Origin: Phycisphaerales bacterium
Lineage (GTDB): Bacteria > Planctomycetota > Phycisphaerae > Phycisphaerales > UBA1924
Direction: 5' to 3'
Length of the DNA: 64,000 nt
Assembly: GCA_040221175.1 (NCBI GenBank)
Contig: JAVJVK010000004.1
Span: 1 to 64,000, forward strand
Under the pieces are notes generated by a model. It ran no database searches, was not told the origin of the DNA, and worked only from the letters and a program-made list of their open reading frames with translations. The position numbers and the translations under genes were made by a program. This document shows positions 33,801 through 42,000 of this stretch, in pieces; position 1 is the first letter of the stretch, and the number at the start of each line of letters is the position of its first letter.

Positions 33801-35317
33801 CGACTGAGTCGGGTTCATTCCTCGACCGCTGGGACGTCCAAGGGGAGTACGACGCACTGGTCGCGCTCCGCACGCCAGCGTATGAAGGCAATGGCACGGG
33901 CGCACGGCCGTTGCGCGAGTTCGAGCTTTCGCCCTATGACGCATCGTTTGTTCGCGAGGGCACCCGCTGTTTCGTGCCCTGGATCAGCGGCGTGATCGCC
34001 GGCAAGGAATTGGTTGCCAGTCCCTTGGGGCCGGGCGGGGCTTCGCAATACGCGGGCGAAGTGGACTACCTCACGCTTGGTGGCGACGACTGGTGGGTAT
34101 CGCTGGACGGCTTCTGGCGCTCCGAAGGTGGTGTCCAGAGCGAAATCGAGGCGGATCTGGACGGACGAATCCGGGCGAGCGATGCAGAAGAGTCACGGGT
34201 GAGGGGCGTACCGGTTCCATTGCTGGGCATCTTCCCGGCAGGCGTCGAGCGATCGTTGGAAGCCATGAATGCCACGAGCGATGGCGACATCACGATCCCG
34301 CGCGGCAGGCTCCGGATCGTCTCGAAGGAACAGGCCGACCCACGCATCGAAGTGGATGCCCTGCTCGGCCTGGAGCGCCTGCTCCTTGGAACGCGTGCCG
34401 ACGATGACGCTCCCGACGCCGATCGCCCCATCGCGATCCTCGAGCGGGCGGCCATGAGCGTCCAAAGCGACACGGAGCACCCACTGCTGCGCGCAACGCT
34501 GGACCTTTCGGCCGCGGAGGGCCGGGTGTGGGGCCTGGCGGTGAATGATGCGCAGCTGCTCGCCGACGTACGCCTGGATGGCACGATCTCCCTGCCGGTC
34601 ATTCGAGCCGTTGCGGGTGGTGGTCGCGTGGCCGGCAGGGGGTCGGTGACGCTGGGGCAGGCCGACGGGGAGCGCGCGCGTTATGCGCTGGATCTGTCCG
34701 GATCGGGTCTGTACACCGAACAAGTCGTCGCGGCCCTTCAGGATCGCCAGCCCGAGATGGTGCGGGGCGCGGGAGACCTCGATCTCTCGCTGGGCCTTGA
34801 AGGCACGGTGGGCGAACCCGACCGGTATCGAGGCCGGGGATCGATGCGGATTCGGGGCGGATCTCCGGTCGAACTTCCGCTTGCCATTCGGGCCGCCGTC
34901 GAGGCCATGAACGTGAACTTCGGGGCCGATCAGTACGACGCGATGAACGGCGACTTCTACATCGTCGGACAGACGTTGACGTTTACGCGGCTGGCGGTTA
35001 GCTCCGACGCGGTGATCCTGGACGGGCTCGGTACCGTTGATCTGGGCAGCGGCGCCCTGGACATGAGCATCACAACCCGCCCAACCCGCGACACGGCCCT
35101 TCGATCGATGTTCCGAGCGCTGCGGGACGTCATCGTCTCGGTGAATCTGAGGGGCACGCTCGACGACCCCGCGCCGGCGCCAAAGCCCCAGGCCCTGGTT
35201 GGTCCGCTGGATCGCCTGCGGCGGATGATCCAGGGCGGGCTCGATTACGAGGAATGGTCGAAGGAACGCCTCCGACGATACTCGCGTCAGCGGGGCGAGC
35301 CGGACAGCGGCTGGTGA
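30860..35317 (+). CDS. giant AsmA-like envelope protein
   Basis: 1,485 residues. One N-terminal transmembrane segment ('FVRFVLLMCLAAIAGAVAIGLLLTSAAGVIL', about 23-53) anchors a long, beta-rich periplasmic body made of repeated AsmA/TamB-like strands: 'VEGGSLKLDMGGDIIIESVTF', 'GSIEIDDGTIGLMNLRGATRAG', 'RGVADIATNVRSAEAKTSAEVRIAG', and a conserved-looking end ('DFYIVGQTLTFTRLAVSSDAVILDGLGTVDLGSGALDMSITTRPT'). Such proteins are thought to bridge inner and outer membranes and move phospholipids, by analogy with AsmA/TamB/YhdP. Shine-Dalgarno GGAGAA lies before ATG 30860. The family call is by pattern, not alignment. Confidence 0.75.
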   Translation: MTEHPDEASPQSKPRARLRRWFVRFVLLMCLAAIAGAVAIGLLLTSAAGVILRPKLEQELGVRVEGGSLKLDMGGDIIIESVTFRTPEPTDALDPRGEASRFLHVKRGRILLGWRGKLRGGALVRRVEIFDADVRLTKPLEDFDLNILAVEPPTSQGAGAGSLPSIIVHHASVLLGEHDGSGNIFELRTLPIVASLRSSRESPGAFDVTAFEDPKLSTSVKPLRFEGQLGPDGFSGTLGGIDMADFPPDTIPLQLREVYEELRVGGRTRGATVRYDQSTDVLELVLDFQASSAQPAPFEEDSAIDARLDLRVPVPVDEAGTLRPLIPTSGSGRVRLVQRPAPESGDSISWRALQAPSEPGESTPGKRTLMVEGSLTSTIEDLKVYIDLRLWLGNAEPLYEFQVATLEPYAFTTDAPWLSRPTPVLEKVSQVLEMFEPAGTVSLSARVAQVAEGEGVRQEVSGRGTIRDAGMQFEYFPYPVSGVSGSIEIDDGTIGLMNLRGATRAGTPVAASTIIMLDEVATGVDVDVRALGVPYDDTLRQTLDAVAPEIRQIILNEDALADLYTQGLAREPGTPGRSPAFALGGQADARVRVTRTTGVDNSTTVHVDVRSSKFGLLPEAFPLPIIGTDVLLTVDLPSEQDTILKGKPRFLQVAANQAKATTLAGGDAVADVVVRVPLDEPPGEERSTTVHVDVDATDVPIQPVLLSAIPTGEPREGSSFPDGPRGILYDLRPRGDIDAQVEVTRDDRGELDWWAQIQPQEATLSPVALELRRPLVINDVVGDIRVDDAGLRGELNGRASVGGEVSATIRADFQSDAVLAVVNTQDLNLQAPVEDAVAVFAPDLARALAEARRTFQVRGVADIATNVRSAEAKTSAEVRIAGVDRLRFDWLGGRMGLDAARGSVIVTTGQSGPLVSFDRVVGEGSFDGESIGRVRMRGEIPLDALREAGSRLERPTTLDIEIQGGRLESRLLRTLAGNRTATESGSFLDRWDVQGEYDALVALRTPAYEGNGTGARPLREFELSPYDASFVREGTRCFVPWISGVIAGKELVASPLGPGGASQYAGEVDYLTLGGDDWWVSLDGFWRSEGGVQSEIEADLDGRIRASDAEESRVRGVPVPLLGIFPAGVERSLEAMNATSDGDITIPRGRLRIVSKEQADPRIEVDALLGLERLLLGTRADDDAPDADRPIAILERAAMSVQSDTEHPLLRATLDLSAAEGRVWGLAVNDAQLLADVRLDGTISLPVIRAVAGGGRVAGRGSVTLGQADGERARYALDLSGSGLYTEQVVAALQDRQPEMVRGAGDLDLSLGLEGTVGEPDRYRGRGSMRIRGGSPVELPLAIRAAVEAMNVNFGADQYDAMNGDFYIVGQTLTFTRLAVSSDAVILDGLGTVDLGSGALDMSITTRPTRDTALRSMFRALRDVIVSVNLRGTLDDPAPAPKPQALVGPLDRLRRMIQGGLDYEEWSKERLRRYSRQRGEPDSGW

Positions 35318-35365
35318 CCGCCTTCGGGCCAACCGGGGGCCCATGTGCTGCTACCCTATGGGCCC

Positions 35366-36445
35366 ATGCAGGACGGCACGGACCCCACCACGACGGACGA
35401 CCTCCAGACGCCAAACCCGCGGGCCGACTGGCAAGCCATCGGCAAGCGCATCGACGAACTGGTCGAGATGGTTGCGCCGGACAACGCACAGGCGTTTGAC
35501 CGCAAGCTCGTAGCCGAACTGGTCGCCGCGGGCCTGAAGCTCTTGCCCGACGGCCGCAACCGCGGCGAACTCAAGCTCCTGACGGCGGCGATGAAGGAGC
35601 TTCGCTACGCCTACCGGGTGTTTGGTCGCTACGAGCAGGCGCAGAAGATCACGATCTTCGGCTCCGCCCGCACGCCCGAGGATCATCCGGACTTCGAGTC
35701 CTGCGTCGAGTTCTCCAAGGATATGGCCGAAGCGGGCTGGATGGTCATCACCGGAGCGGGCGACGGCATCATGAAGGCCGGCCACGTGGGCCCGGGCAAG
35801 GCGGCCAGCTTCGGCGTGGCGATCCGCCTGCCGTTCGAGACCACCGCGAACACGGTCATCCACGGCGATGAGAAGCTCATCCACTTCCGCTACTTCTTCA
35901 CACGCAAGCTCATGTTCCTTTCCCAGGCACAGGCCGTCGCCCTGTTCCCAGGCGGCTTTGGAACCATGGACGAGGCCTACGAGACGCTGACGCTCATCCA
36001 GACCGGAAAGAGCGGCATGATCCCGATCGTCATGTTGGAAGGACAGGGCGGCGGATACTGGGACGAGTTCCACGCGTTCGCTCGTAATGCCCTGTTGAGC
36101 CGGCAGATGATCAGCGAAGACGACACCTCGTTGTATTACCACGCCAAGTCTCCGTGTGACGCCGTCAAGCACGTCCTGGACTTCTATCGAAACTACCACA
36201 GCTCCCGGTACGCGGGCGACGAGCTCATCATCCGCGTCCGCAGGCGCCTGGAGGCCGAGCACCTGGACACGCTGAATCACGAATTCGCCCGTCTGGTCAA
36301 GGAAGGGCAGATCCGCCAGGGCGGTCCACACGAATACGAGGATGAATTCCTGGATCTGCCGAGGATCAGCTTTACGCACACGAGGCGAGACTTCGGGCTG
36401 GTCCGCAAGCTGATCGATCGAATCAACCAGCTCGACGCGTCCTGA
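35366..36445 (+). CDS. LOG family nucleotide hydrolase (lysine-decarboxylase-like)
   Basis: 359 residues. Central Rossmann-like domain with 'KITIFGSARTPED' (about 98-110), 'VITGAGDGIMKAGHVGPGKA' and the family signature 'ALFPGGFGTMDEAYETLTLIQTGK' near 195-220 (PGGxGTxxE). LOG proteins cleave nucleoside monophosphates (cytokinin activation in plants, purine nucleotides in bacteria). Extra N- and C-terminal helical regions of about 85 and 100 residues make it larger than the plant enzymes. The ATG at 35366 has TACCCT eight bases upstream. A GTG 21 bases earlier is possible. Confidence 0.85.
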   Translation: MQDGTDPTTTDDLQTPNPRADWQAIGKRIDELVEMVAPDNAQAFDRKLVAELVAAGLKLLPDGRNRGELKLLTAAMKELRYAYRVFGRYEQAQKITIFGSARTPEDHPDFESCVEFSKDMAEAGWMVITGAGDGIMKAGHVGPGKAASFGVAIRLPFETTANTVIHGDEKLIHFRYFFTRKLMFLSQAQAVALFPGGFGTMDEAYETLTLIQTGKSGMIPIVMLEGQGGGYWDEFHAFARNALLSRQMISEDDTSLYYHAKSPCDAVKHVLDFYRNYHSSRYAGDELIIRVRRRLEAEHLDTLNHEFARLVKEGQIRQGGPHEYEDEFLDLPRISFTHTRRDFGLVRKLIDRINQLDAS

Positions 36446-36450
36446 ACGCC

Positions 36451-37524
36451 ATGCCGCCATCGCGCACGGACATTCTGCGAAGATCTACCGCCGCTCTGGC
36501 AGCGCTGTCGACTTGTCTTTGGATGGCCGGTTGCGCACGACAGGTTCGGATTCCTGATGCTCCGCCACCCGTCGATACCACGCCGGTCACCCAGTTGGCC
36601 GGGTATGGCATGGAGTTGCGCGTCTGGGCGCTCGATGCGACTTCCTGGAAGCGGATCCGCAATAACGCCGAACTGGAGCGTCTGTATGGCGAGTGGCTGG
36701 CGATCGAAGCCCAGCGCACCGCCGACGCAGCCGAGACGAAATCAGAATCAGACAGCCAACGCGAGACCACGGGGCCGTCGCCCGTGCCTGATGACGGTCA
36801 TCCGGCCACGTTTGAAGCGTTCGTTGCCGCCCGCTCGGAGTCGACGCCCGAGCAACCCGGCCTGGATGCGCTTTCCAGCTACGCAAGCACGCACGGCGTG
36901 CTCGACGCGGCGGCTGAACGTATCTGGATCCAGAACGGGCTGCGTTTCGCACTCGTTCCGATTGAGGAACTCGCCGCGCTCCGCGACGCGCTGGGTGTTC
37001 CCGGCCCGCTGGAACGCACCTGGTGGGGCGTGACGACCACCTGGTCGCACATGGCCAAGGGCGTGCCATTCTCAAGCCACCGAATCGACACAGACGCGGG
37101 GCCGTTGATGCTGGGGCCGGGCCGCCTGGCGCTGATCGGGCGAGCCTGGCCGGCCCCGGGAACGAGCGACCCAGTCTTGCGCCTGGAGTTTTGCCCGCAG
37201 TTCATTCGCGCCGACGATGCGAGCAAGAGTTTCCGCGCCCGACTGACGTCCAGGCTCGAAACCGATCAAGGCCCGCCGAGCGATCTGGACGCTGGCCCAG
37301 TGTTCGAGCGATTGCTCCTGCGAGGCTCGATTCCGCTCGGCTCGGCGCTGATCATCACCGCCGGTCGCGACGCCGAGAAGCCCCAGCAGATCGGTCCGCT
37401 GCTGACCGGCTCGAACATTGGGCAATCCACGCTGTCGACTGTCGGGCCCGATGGGCAGGTCCGCCCAGTCGCGCTGGTGGTGGTCCCGGTTCTGCCCGAG
37501 TGGTTCTCGCTGAGCGGGGACTGA
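36451..37524 (+). CDS. lipoprotein of unknown function
   Basis: 357 residues. Lipoprotein signal 1-28 (positively charged head, 'TAALAALSTCLWM', lipobox MAGC with Cys28). The mature protein is mostly soluble with no recognised domain; 'TQLAGYGMELRVWALD' near 48 and 'FERLLLRGSIPLGSALIITAG' near 290 look like beta-strands of a secretin/pilus-accessory type, but this is a weak impression. It starts six bases after the LOG gene and is probably in the same transcript. Confidence 0.7.
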   Translation: MPPSRTDILRRSTAALAALSTCLWMAGCARQVRIPDAPPPVDTTPVTQLAGYGMELRVWALDATSWKRIRNNAELERLYGEWLAIEAQRTADAAETKSESDSQRETTGPSPVPDDGHPATFEAFVAARSESTPEQPGLDALSSYASTHGVLDAAAERIWIQNGLRFALVPIEELAALRDALGVPGPLERTWWGVTTTWSHMAKGVPFSSHRIDTDAGPLMLGPGRLALIGRAWPAPGTSDPVLRLEFCPQFIRADDASKSFRARLTSRLETDQGPPSDLDAGPVFERLLLRGSIPLGSALIITAGRDAEKPQQIGPLLTGSNIGQSTLSTVGPDGQVRPVALVVVPVLPEWFSLSGD

Positions 37525-37652
37525 CCCGTACGCAGGCCCGATGCTTCGAAGCCGCGGGCCGCCACCCCTACCATCGCACCCCGTGGGCGGCCTCTAGGGG
37601 CGAACCCGTACACACTCTCTCCCGATGGAGCACGGCTGCATTGCAGAACCTT

Positions 37653-38624
37653 GTGTCGATTCACCTTGTGTCGATTCTCTGGTTGATCCTTGGCATCGCT
37701 TTGCTGGTCGGCGGCGCCGAGGTCATGATCCGTGGCGCTACCGAATTGGCCCGTCGGCTGGGCGTGCCCACGTTCATCATCGGCCTGACCGTCGTGGCCT
37801 TCGGCACCAGCATGCCGGAAATGGCGACCGGGGTGGGCGCAGTGCTCAAGGGTCAGAGCGATCTGATCGTCGGCACGGTCATCGGTTCGAACATCGCCAA
37901 CATCGGTCTGGTGCTGGGGCTCGCCGCGGTGATCAAGCCCGCACGTGTTCGCGGCGGGGTGGTCCGTCGCGAAGTGCCGATGCTCATCATCGTTTCGCTT
38001 GCCCTCGTGGCCACGCTCTTCGGCGGGTCGGTGAGCCGGCCCGAGGCCGTCCTCCTGGTCATCGGCTTCGCGGCGTTTATTGCGTGGACGCTGTACGCCT
38101 CCAGGCACCTCGATCCCGAAGACTCGGCGCTAGTCATCGAAGCCGAGGATGAGCAGGCAGAAGGAAAGCCGCCGATGAGCGTCGGCCTCAGCCTGGTGCT
38201 CGTTGGGATCGGGCTCGGTGGCATGGTCATCGGTTCCGACCGGGCAGTTCTGGGCGCGACCGACCTGGCCTCAGCGATGGGCGTGCCGGCATTCATTATC
38301 GGCCTGACGATGGTCGCCCTGGGCACGTCGCTTCCCGAAGTGGTGACCACCGTCATGGCCGCCCTGAAGGGGCACTCGGATCTGGCCGTGGGCAACGTCC
38401 TTGGGTCCAATATCTTCAATGTGCTCTGCGTCGTGGGCGTGAGCGGCCTCATCGGCGAACTTCAGGTTCCCGACATTGCCATCCAGCGCGACGCCTGGGT
38501 CATGCTCGGGCTCACGCTGGTCCTCCTGCCCATCATGGTGACGCAGTTCACGGTGAGCCGGACCGAGGGCTGCGTGCTGCTTGCCGTCTATGCGGTCTAC
38601 GTTGGCCTGGTTGTCGCCATGTAG
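37653..38624 (+). CDS. calcium/sodium antiporter, CaCA family
   Basis: 323 residues, ten transmembrane helices in two inverted repeats. Alpha-repeat motifs 'VVAFGTSMPEMATGV' (about 50-64) and 'MVALGTSLPEVVTTV' (about 223-237), plus paired 'GTVIGSNIANIGLV' and 'GNVLGSNIFNVLCV', are diagnostic. An acidic cytoplasmic loop lies between the halves ('DSALVIEAEDEQAEGK'). It exports Ca2+ in exchange for Na+ or H+. No ATG is available: GTG 37653, TTG 37641 and GTG 37668 are all possible. A 15-bp tandem duplication (37650-37679) sits at the start, giving LVSIHLVSIL. Confidence 0.9.
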   Translation: MSIHLVSILWLILGIALLVGGAEVMIRGATELARRLGVPTFIIGLTVVAFGTSMPEMATGVGAVLKGQSDLIVGTVIGSNIANIGLVLGLAAVIKPARVRGGVVRREVPMLIIVSLALVATLFGGSVSRPEAVLLVIGFAAFIAWTLYASRHLDPEDSALVIEAEDEQAEGKPPMSVGLSLVLVGIGLGGMVIGSDRAVLGATDLASAMGVPAFIIGLTMVALGTSLPEVVTTVMAALKGHSDLAVGNVLGSNIFNVLCVVGVSGLIGELQVPDIAIQRDAWVMLGLTLVLLPIMVTQFTVSRTEGCVLLAVYAVYVGLVVAM

Positions 38625-38671
38625 CCCCATAATCACGGAATGAGGCCCTTTTGCTCGTTTCCGGGGCCTTG

Positions 38672-38686
38672 TGGCACGCTGGATGC
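38672..38686 (+). promoter_or_regulatory. candidate sigma-54 promoter for the HD-GYP-like gene
   Basis: TGGCACGCTGGATGC matches the -24/-12 pattern TGGCACG-N4-TTGC except for A in place of the first T of TTGC, and keeps exactly ten bases between GG and GC. Expected transcription start is near 38697, about 50 bases before the ATG at 38749. rpoN is present in this window. Only one such site near a plausible target gene was noticed, so chance matching must be considered. Confidence 0.4.
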
Positions 38687-38748
38687 CAATTGCCGCCTCG
38701 ATGCAGCCGATGGAACGGGTACGTCTCACAGACACCCGGAGATCGACC

Positions 38749-40047
38749 ATGCTGCGCGTATCGATGCACGAAGCCACCGAAGGCATGCGTCTTGCCTTGC
38801 CTGTCTACCACCCCCAGCGCGGTGGACCCGTGTTGCTCAAGGCCGACGTGACACTCGATTCGCGGCTGATCGCTCGATTACGCGAGATCAATCTGCGTGA
38901 GATCTACATACATTATCCGGGGATGTCGTTCCTGAGCCGGTTCGTCAGCCCTGCCATCATGCAGGCACGTGCGGAATTGAGCCAGCACGTCCTGGCTGCG
39001 CTGGACGAGGTCGCAGCCAATGCCGTCGCGCGTCTGGACTACACGGCTTACAAGCGGGCCATTGTCGGGCTCATCGAGCAACTCGTACATGCTCCGACAG
39101 CGGCCTACTACCTGGAAGAGCTTGCCACGGCCGACACCCCGCAGGGCCGGCACGCCAACGCGGTGTGCTATCTGAGCGTGCTGATGGGTCTGAAGCTGGG
39201 CGACTACCTGATCGCAGAGCGGCCGAGGCTGCATCCCAATCACGCTCGGGACGTGACGTCGCTAGGCGTCGGCGCCATGCTGCACGATGTTGGCATGCTC
39301 CGGCTTCCTCCGGAGACACTTCGACGCTGGAATCGCGAGCATGACCAAAGCGACCCGCATTGGCAGCGACACGTCAAACTGGGCTTCGACATGGTGCGAG
39401 ATGGCATCGATCCCTCCGCCGCAGCGGTGGTATTGCATCACCACCAGGCGCACGATGGGTCGGGGTTTCCGAGGCGCAAGCAACTCGGTGGCGGCTCTGT
39501 CCCGTTGAAGGGCAAGGAGATCCACGCGTTCGCACGAATCGTCGCGGTGGCCGACGCGTTCGATCGGTTTCGAAATAGCAGCGATGCGCCCGGTGCTGAC
39601 TCGGTGCCGCAGGTCCGCCGCTCGACGGTGGCAACGCTGCGGGAGATGGTCCTTGGCGAGTCTGCCAAGCGATTCGATCCGACCGTCCTCAAGGCGCTGA
39701 TCGCCTGCGTCCCGGCATATGCACCCGGATCCATCGTGACGCTCAACGATGGCCGCAGAGCGGTGGTCTGCAACTGGCGCCACGACGACCCCTGCCGACC
39801 CCGTGTGCTACCGATCGACACCCTTCAAGCCGCCGTGAGCGCTTCGCGACAAGGTTCAAGGTTCGTCGAAGACGATGAGCCCAAGCAGTTGACGGATCTG
39901 GCCTCCTCGCCCGATCTGTTCATCGTCGAAGCCGAGGGCCTGGACGTCTCGAAGGAAAACTTCGTCCTGCCCAGCGCCAAGTCGTTCGACCTGCGTCAGG
40001 CCGATCGCGACCGGATCAATCGAGCCGAGACGCTCGAGACGACCTGA
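38749..40047 (+). CDS. HD-GYP-like c-di-GMP phosphodiesterase homologue with degenerate motif
   Basis: 432 residues. The N-terminal region (1-115) is a DUF3391-like extension ('MRLALPVYHPQRGGPVLLKADVTLDSRLIARLREINLREIYI'). The HD domain has 'GVGAMLHDVGMLRLPPETLRRWN' (His-Asp intact, Lys of HDxGK replaced by Met), 'HWQRHVKLGFDMVRD' and 'VVLHHHQAHDGSGFPRRKQL', where GYP is GFP. Then 'ARIVAVADAFDRF'. The C-terminal 80 residues are acidic. Metal ligands are mostly kept, so it may hydrolyse or only bind c-di-GMP. GGAG eight bases upstream supports ATG 38749. The promoter may depend on sigma-54. Confidence 0.82.
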   Translation: MLRVSMHEATEGMRLALPVYHPQRGGPVLLKADVTLDSRLIARLREINLREIYIHYPGMSFLSRFVSPAIMQARAELSQHVLAALDEVAANAVARLDYTAYKRAIVGLIEQLVHAPTAAYYLEELATADTPQGRHANAVCYLSVLMGLKLGDYLIAERPRLHPNHARDVTSLGVGAMLHDVGMLRLPPETLRRWNREHDQSDPHWQRHVKLGFDMVRDGIDPSAAAVVLHHHQAHDGSGFPRRKQLGGGSVPLKGKEIHAFARIVAVADAFDRFRNSSDAPGADSVPQVRRSTVATLREMVLGESAKRFDPTVLKALIACVPAYAPGSIVTLNDGRRAVVCNWRHDDPCRPRVLPIDTLQAAVSASRQGSRFVEDDEPKQLTDLASSPDLFIVEAEGLDVSKENFVLPSAKSFDLRQADRDRINRAETLETT

Positions 40048-40055
40048 CGGCTGAA

Positions 40056-41801
40056 TCAGCCAGCCGGCTGCTGCTCGGGTTCCGTCGGTTCCTCATTGGC
40101 CGTCGCCACTGGCGTGGCCTCGCCCAGCGCGGCTTCGGTTTCGTCCGCAGCGTCACCGCTCTCGTCGGCAGCCTGGGCGACCTCGGTTTGGTCAGCCTGC
40201 GGCTCCGTTCGGGCAGAACGACTGGACGGCGCGGCCGGGCGATCCGGAACCGGCTGACCGTTCTCATCGAGGGTGAAGCCGACCGTTTGCAGACGAGCCT
40301 GATCCCACGGCTGCTTGAGCACCTCACCGGGCTCGGGCGCGCGAACCAGAACCGCGTCTCCGGCCGACAAACCGGCCAGAACCTCGGCCTCGGTCTCGCT
40401 GCGACGACCCAGGCGGATCGGCACGCGCTCGTAACGTGTCCCGTTGGGCTTGTACACGTAACGCAACCGCCCCTCGCTGAAGACAGCCTGCACCGGGATG
40501 GTCAAGGCGTCGTCGACACGGTCCATTACGATGGTGGCCTCGGCCCGCATCGAAGGCTTGAGCTCCTTGGCGCGTTCGCCGGGCTGAAGCAGAATGCGCA
40601 CGGTGTATTCGCGCAGGTTCGGATCGCGCCAGTTGCCGCTCTCGGCCAGGACACCAATGGATTCCACCGTGCCGGGGAGGATGGCGGTGCCCAAGGCCTC
40701 GATCTGGACGTTGGCAGCCTGACCGGGCGTCAGCCGGCCGGCCAGTGATTCATGCACGCGGACCGAAGCGACCATTTCGGAGGTATCGGGCAGGATGATG
40801 AGCACCTCGTTGGGTGAGACTTCCATGCCGGGCTCGGGCGGATCATCGTTCCAACGGCCCCGGCGAGTGCTCGAGTTATAGACGACCAGCCCGTCGTTGG
40901 GAGCCTTGATCTCGCAGTAGCCCAGCTGCTCGCGGTGCTTGGCAAGGCGCTCCTCGCGGAGCTCGAGCTGCCGGCGCGCGTTCTTGCGGTTGGCGTCCTT
41001 GCTCGCTAGCTCGATGGCGTTCTGCTTGCGGACGCGATCAACCTTCGCCTCGGCCTCTTCGACGGCACTGGTCCGCTGCTTCTCATCGCGCGGACGCTGG
41101 TAGTCGCGGTACGTGTCCAGCGCCAGGCGAGCCTGCTTGACGCGAGACTCGGCCTCGAGCAACTGGATCTGTTCCTGATCGAAGTCGTTCTTGCTCTTGA
41201 AGTTCTTGGCGAACAGCTCCTTGCTCTGCTCGAACTTGTCCTTCAGCCGATCGAAGTTGCGCGTTGCGCTATCCAAGTCAGCCTGCAGGCGCTCGAGTTC
41301 CTTAGGGTCGTCGCCATCGCGCCACTGCTGCAGCGCCAGTTGCGCGAGCTCAAGCTCGAGGTTGGCCGCACGAAGGTTCGATTCGTTGTCGCTAACCTGG
41401 ATGAGGTAGGCATTCTCGGCTGCTTCCAGATCGGCCCGCGCCGTTTCGACCCGGCTTTCCTCTTCGGTGATCTCCTGTTCGATGGCTTCGCTGTTGAGCG
41501 TGAACAACACATCGCCCTTGGTCACCCGGGTGCCTTCGTCGACGATGGTCGTCAAGGTGGCCCGGCTATCGAGCTTGTTCCTTATCTCGACCTGCTGGCG
41601 GGCCTCAAGCTCGCCGGTCGCGATGGTCTGGATCTCGAAGTCGCGGATTGCGGCGGCCACGACGTCGCTGGTCTGGACGGTGTCCATACCGTCCAGTTGG
41701 GTCGCGGCGTACCAGCCCCCGCCGCCGATGACCGCCAAGGCCACCACGGCCCCGGCTGCCTTGACCAGCAACCCACCCCGCCTCATTCGTGCCTGTCCCA
41801 T
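40056..41801 (-). CDS. HlyD/MacA-type periplasmic adaptor
   Basis: 581 residues. Transmembrane anchor 'LLVKAAGAVVALAVIGGGGWYAATQL' (11-36), then barrel-sandwich 'ATGELEARQQVEIRNKLDSRATLTTIVDEGTRVTKGDVLFTLNSEAI', a long coiled coil ('EQEITEEESRVETARADLEAAENAYLI' and 'VDRVRKQNAIELASKDANRKNARRQLELREERLAKHREQL', about 105-290), the returning 'CEIKAPNDGLVVYN', a beta-barrel domain, and an Ala/Glu/Pro-rich tail of about 85 residues. It resembles MacA-like adaptors that work with ABC transporters, but no partner permease is in the window. AAGGTGAT precedes the ATG. Confidence 0.85.
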   Translation of the reverse strand: MGQARMRRGGLLVKAAGAVVALAVIGGGGWYAATQLDGMDTVQTSDVVAAAIRDFEIQTIATGELEARQQVEIRNKLDSRATLTTIVDEGTRVTKGDVLFTLNSEAIEQEITEEESRVETARADLEAAENAYLIQVSDNESNLRAANLELELAQLALQQWRDGDDPKELERLQADLDSATRNFDRLKDKFEQSKELFAKNFKSKNDFDQEQIQLLEAESRVKQARLALDTYRDYQRPRDEKQRTSAVEEAEAKVDRVRKQNAIELASKDANRKNARRQLELREERLAKHREQLGYCEIKAPNDGLVVYNSSTRRGRWNDDPPEPGMEVSPNEVLIILPDTSEMVASVRVHESLAGRLTPGQAANVQIEALGTAILPGTVESIGVLAESGNWRDPNLREYTVRILLQPGERAKELKPSMRAEATIVMDRVDDALTIPVQAVFSEGRLRYVYKPNGTRYERVPIRLGRRSETEAEVLAGLSAGDAVLVRAPEPGEVLKQPWDQARLQTVGFTLDENGQPVPDRPAAPSSRSARTEPQADQTEVAQAADESGDAADETEAALGEATPVATANEEPTEPEQQPAG

Positions 41802-42000
41802 CGATCACCTTCCCCAGGGTCCTGCCCGTGAGATGTTCCTCGAGTCCGATCCGGCTGATGCTCGCATTCGTCTTGGAGCCGGTCCATCGGCATCCGAGCG
41901 AGTTGGACACTAGCGTTGAACCACTCAGAGCCCCGATTGGTTCCCCCCCGTCGCCGAAAACCCTGAAAATCGTGGGCCAGTCCCGGGAGAAAACGGCCAC

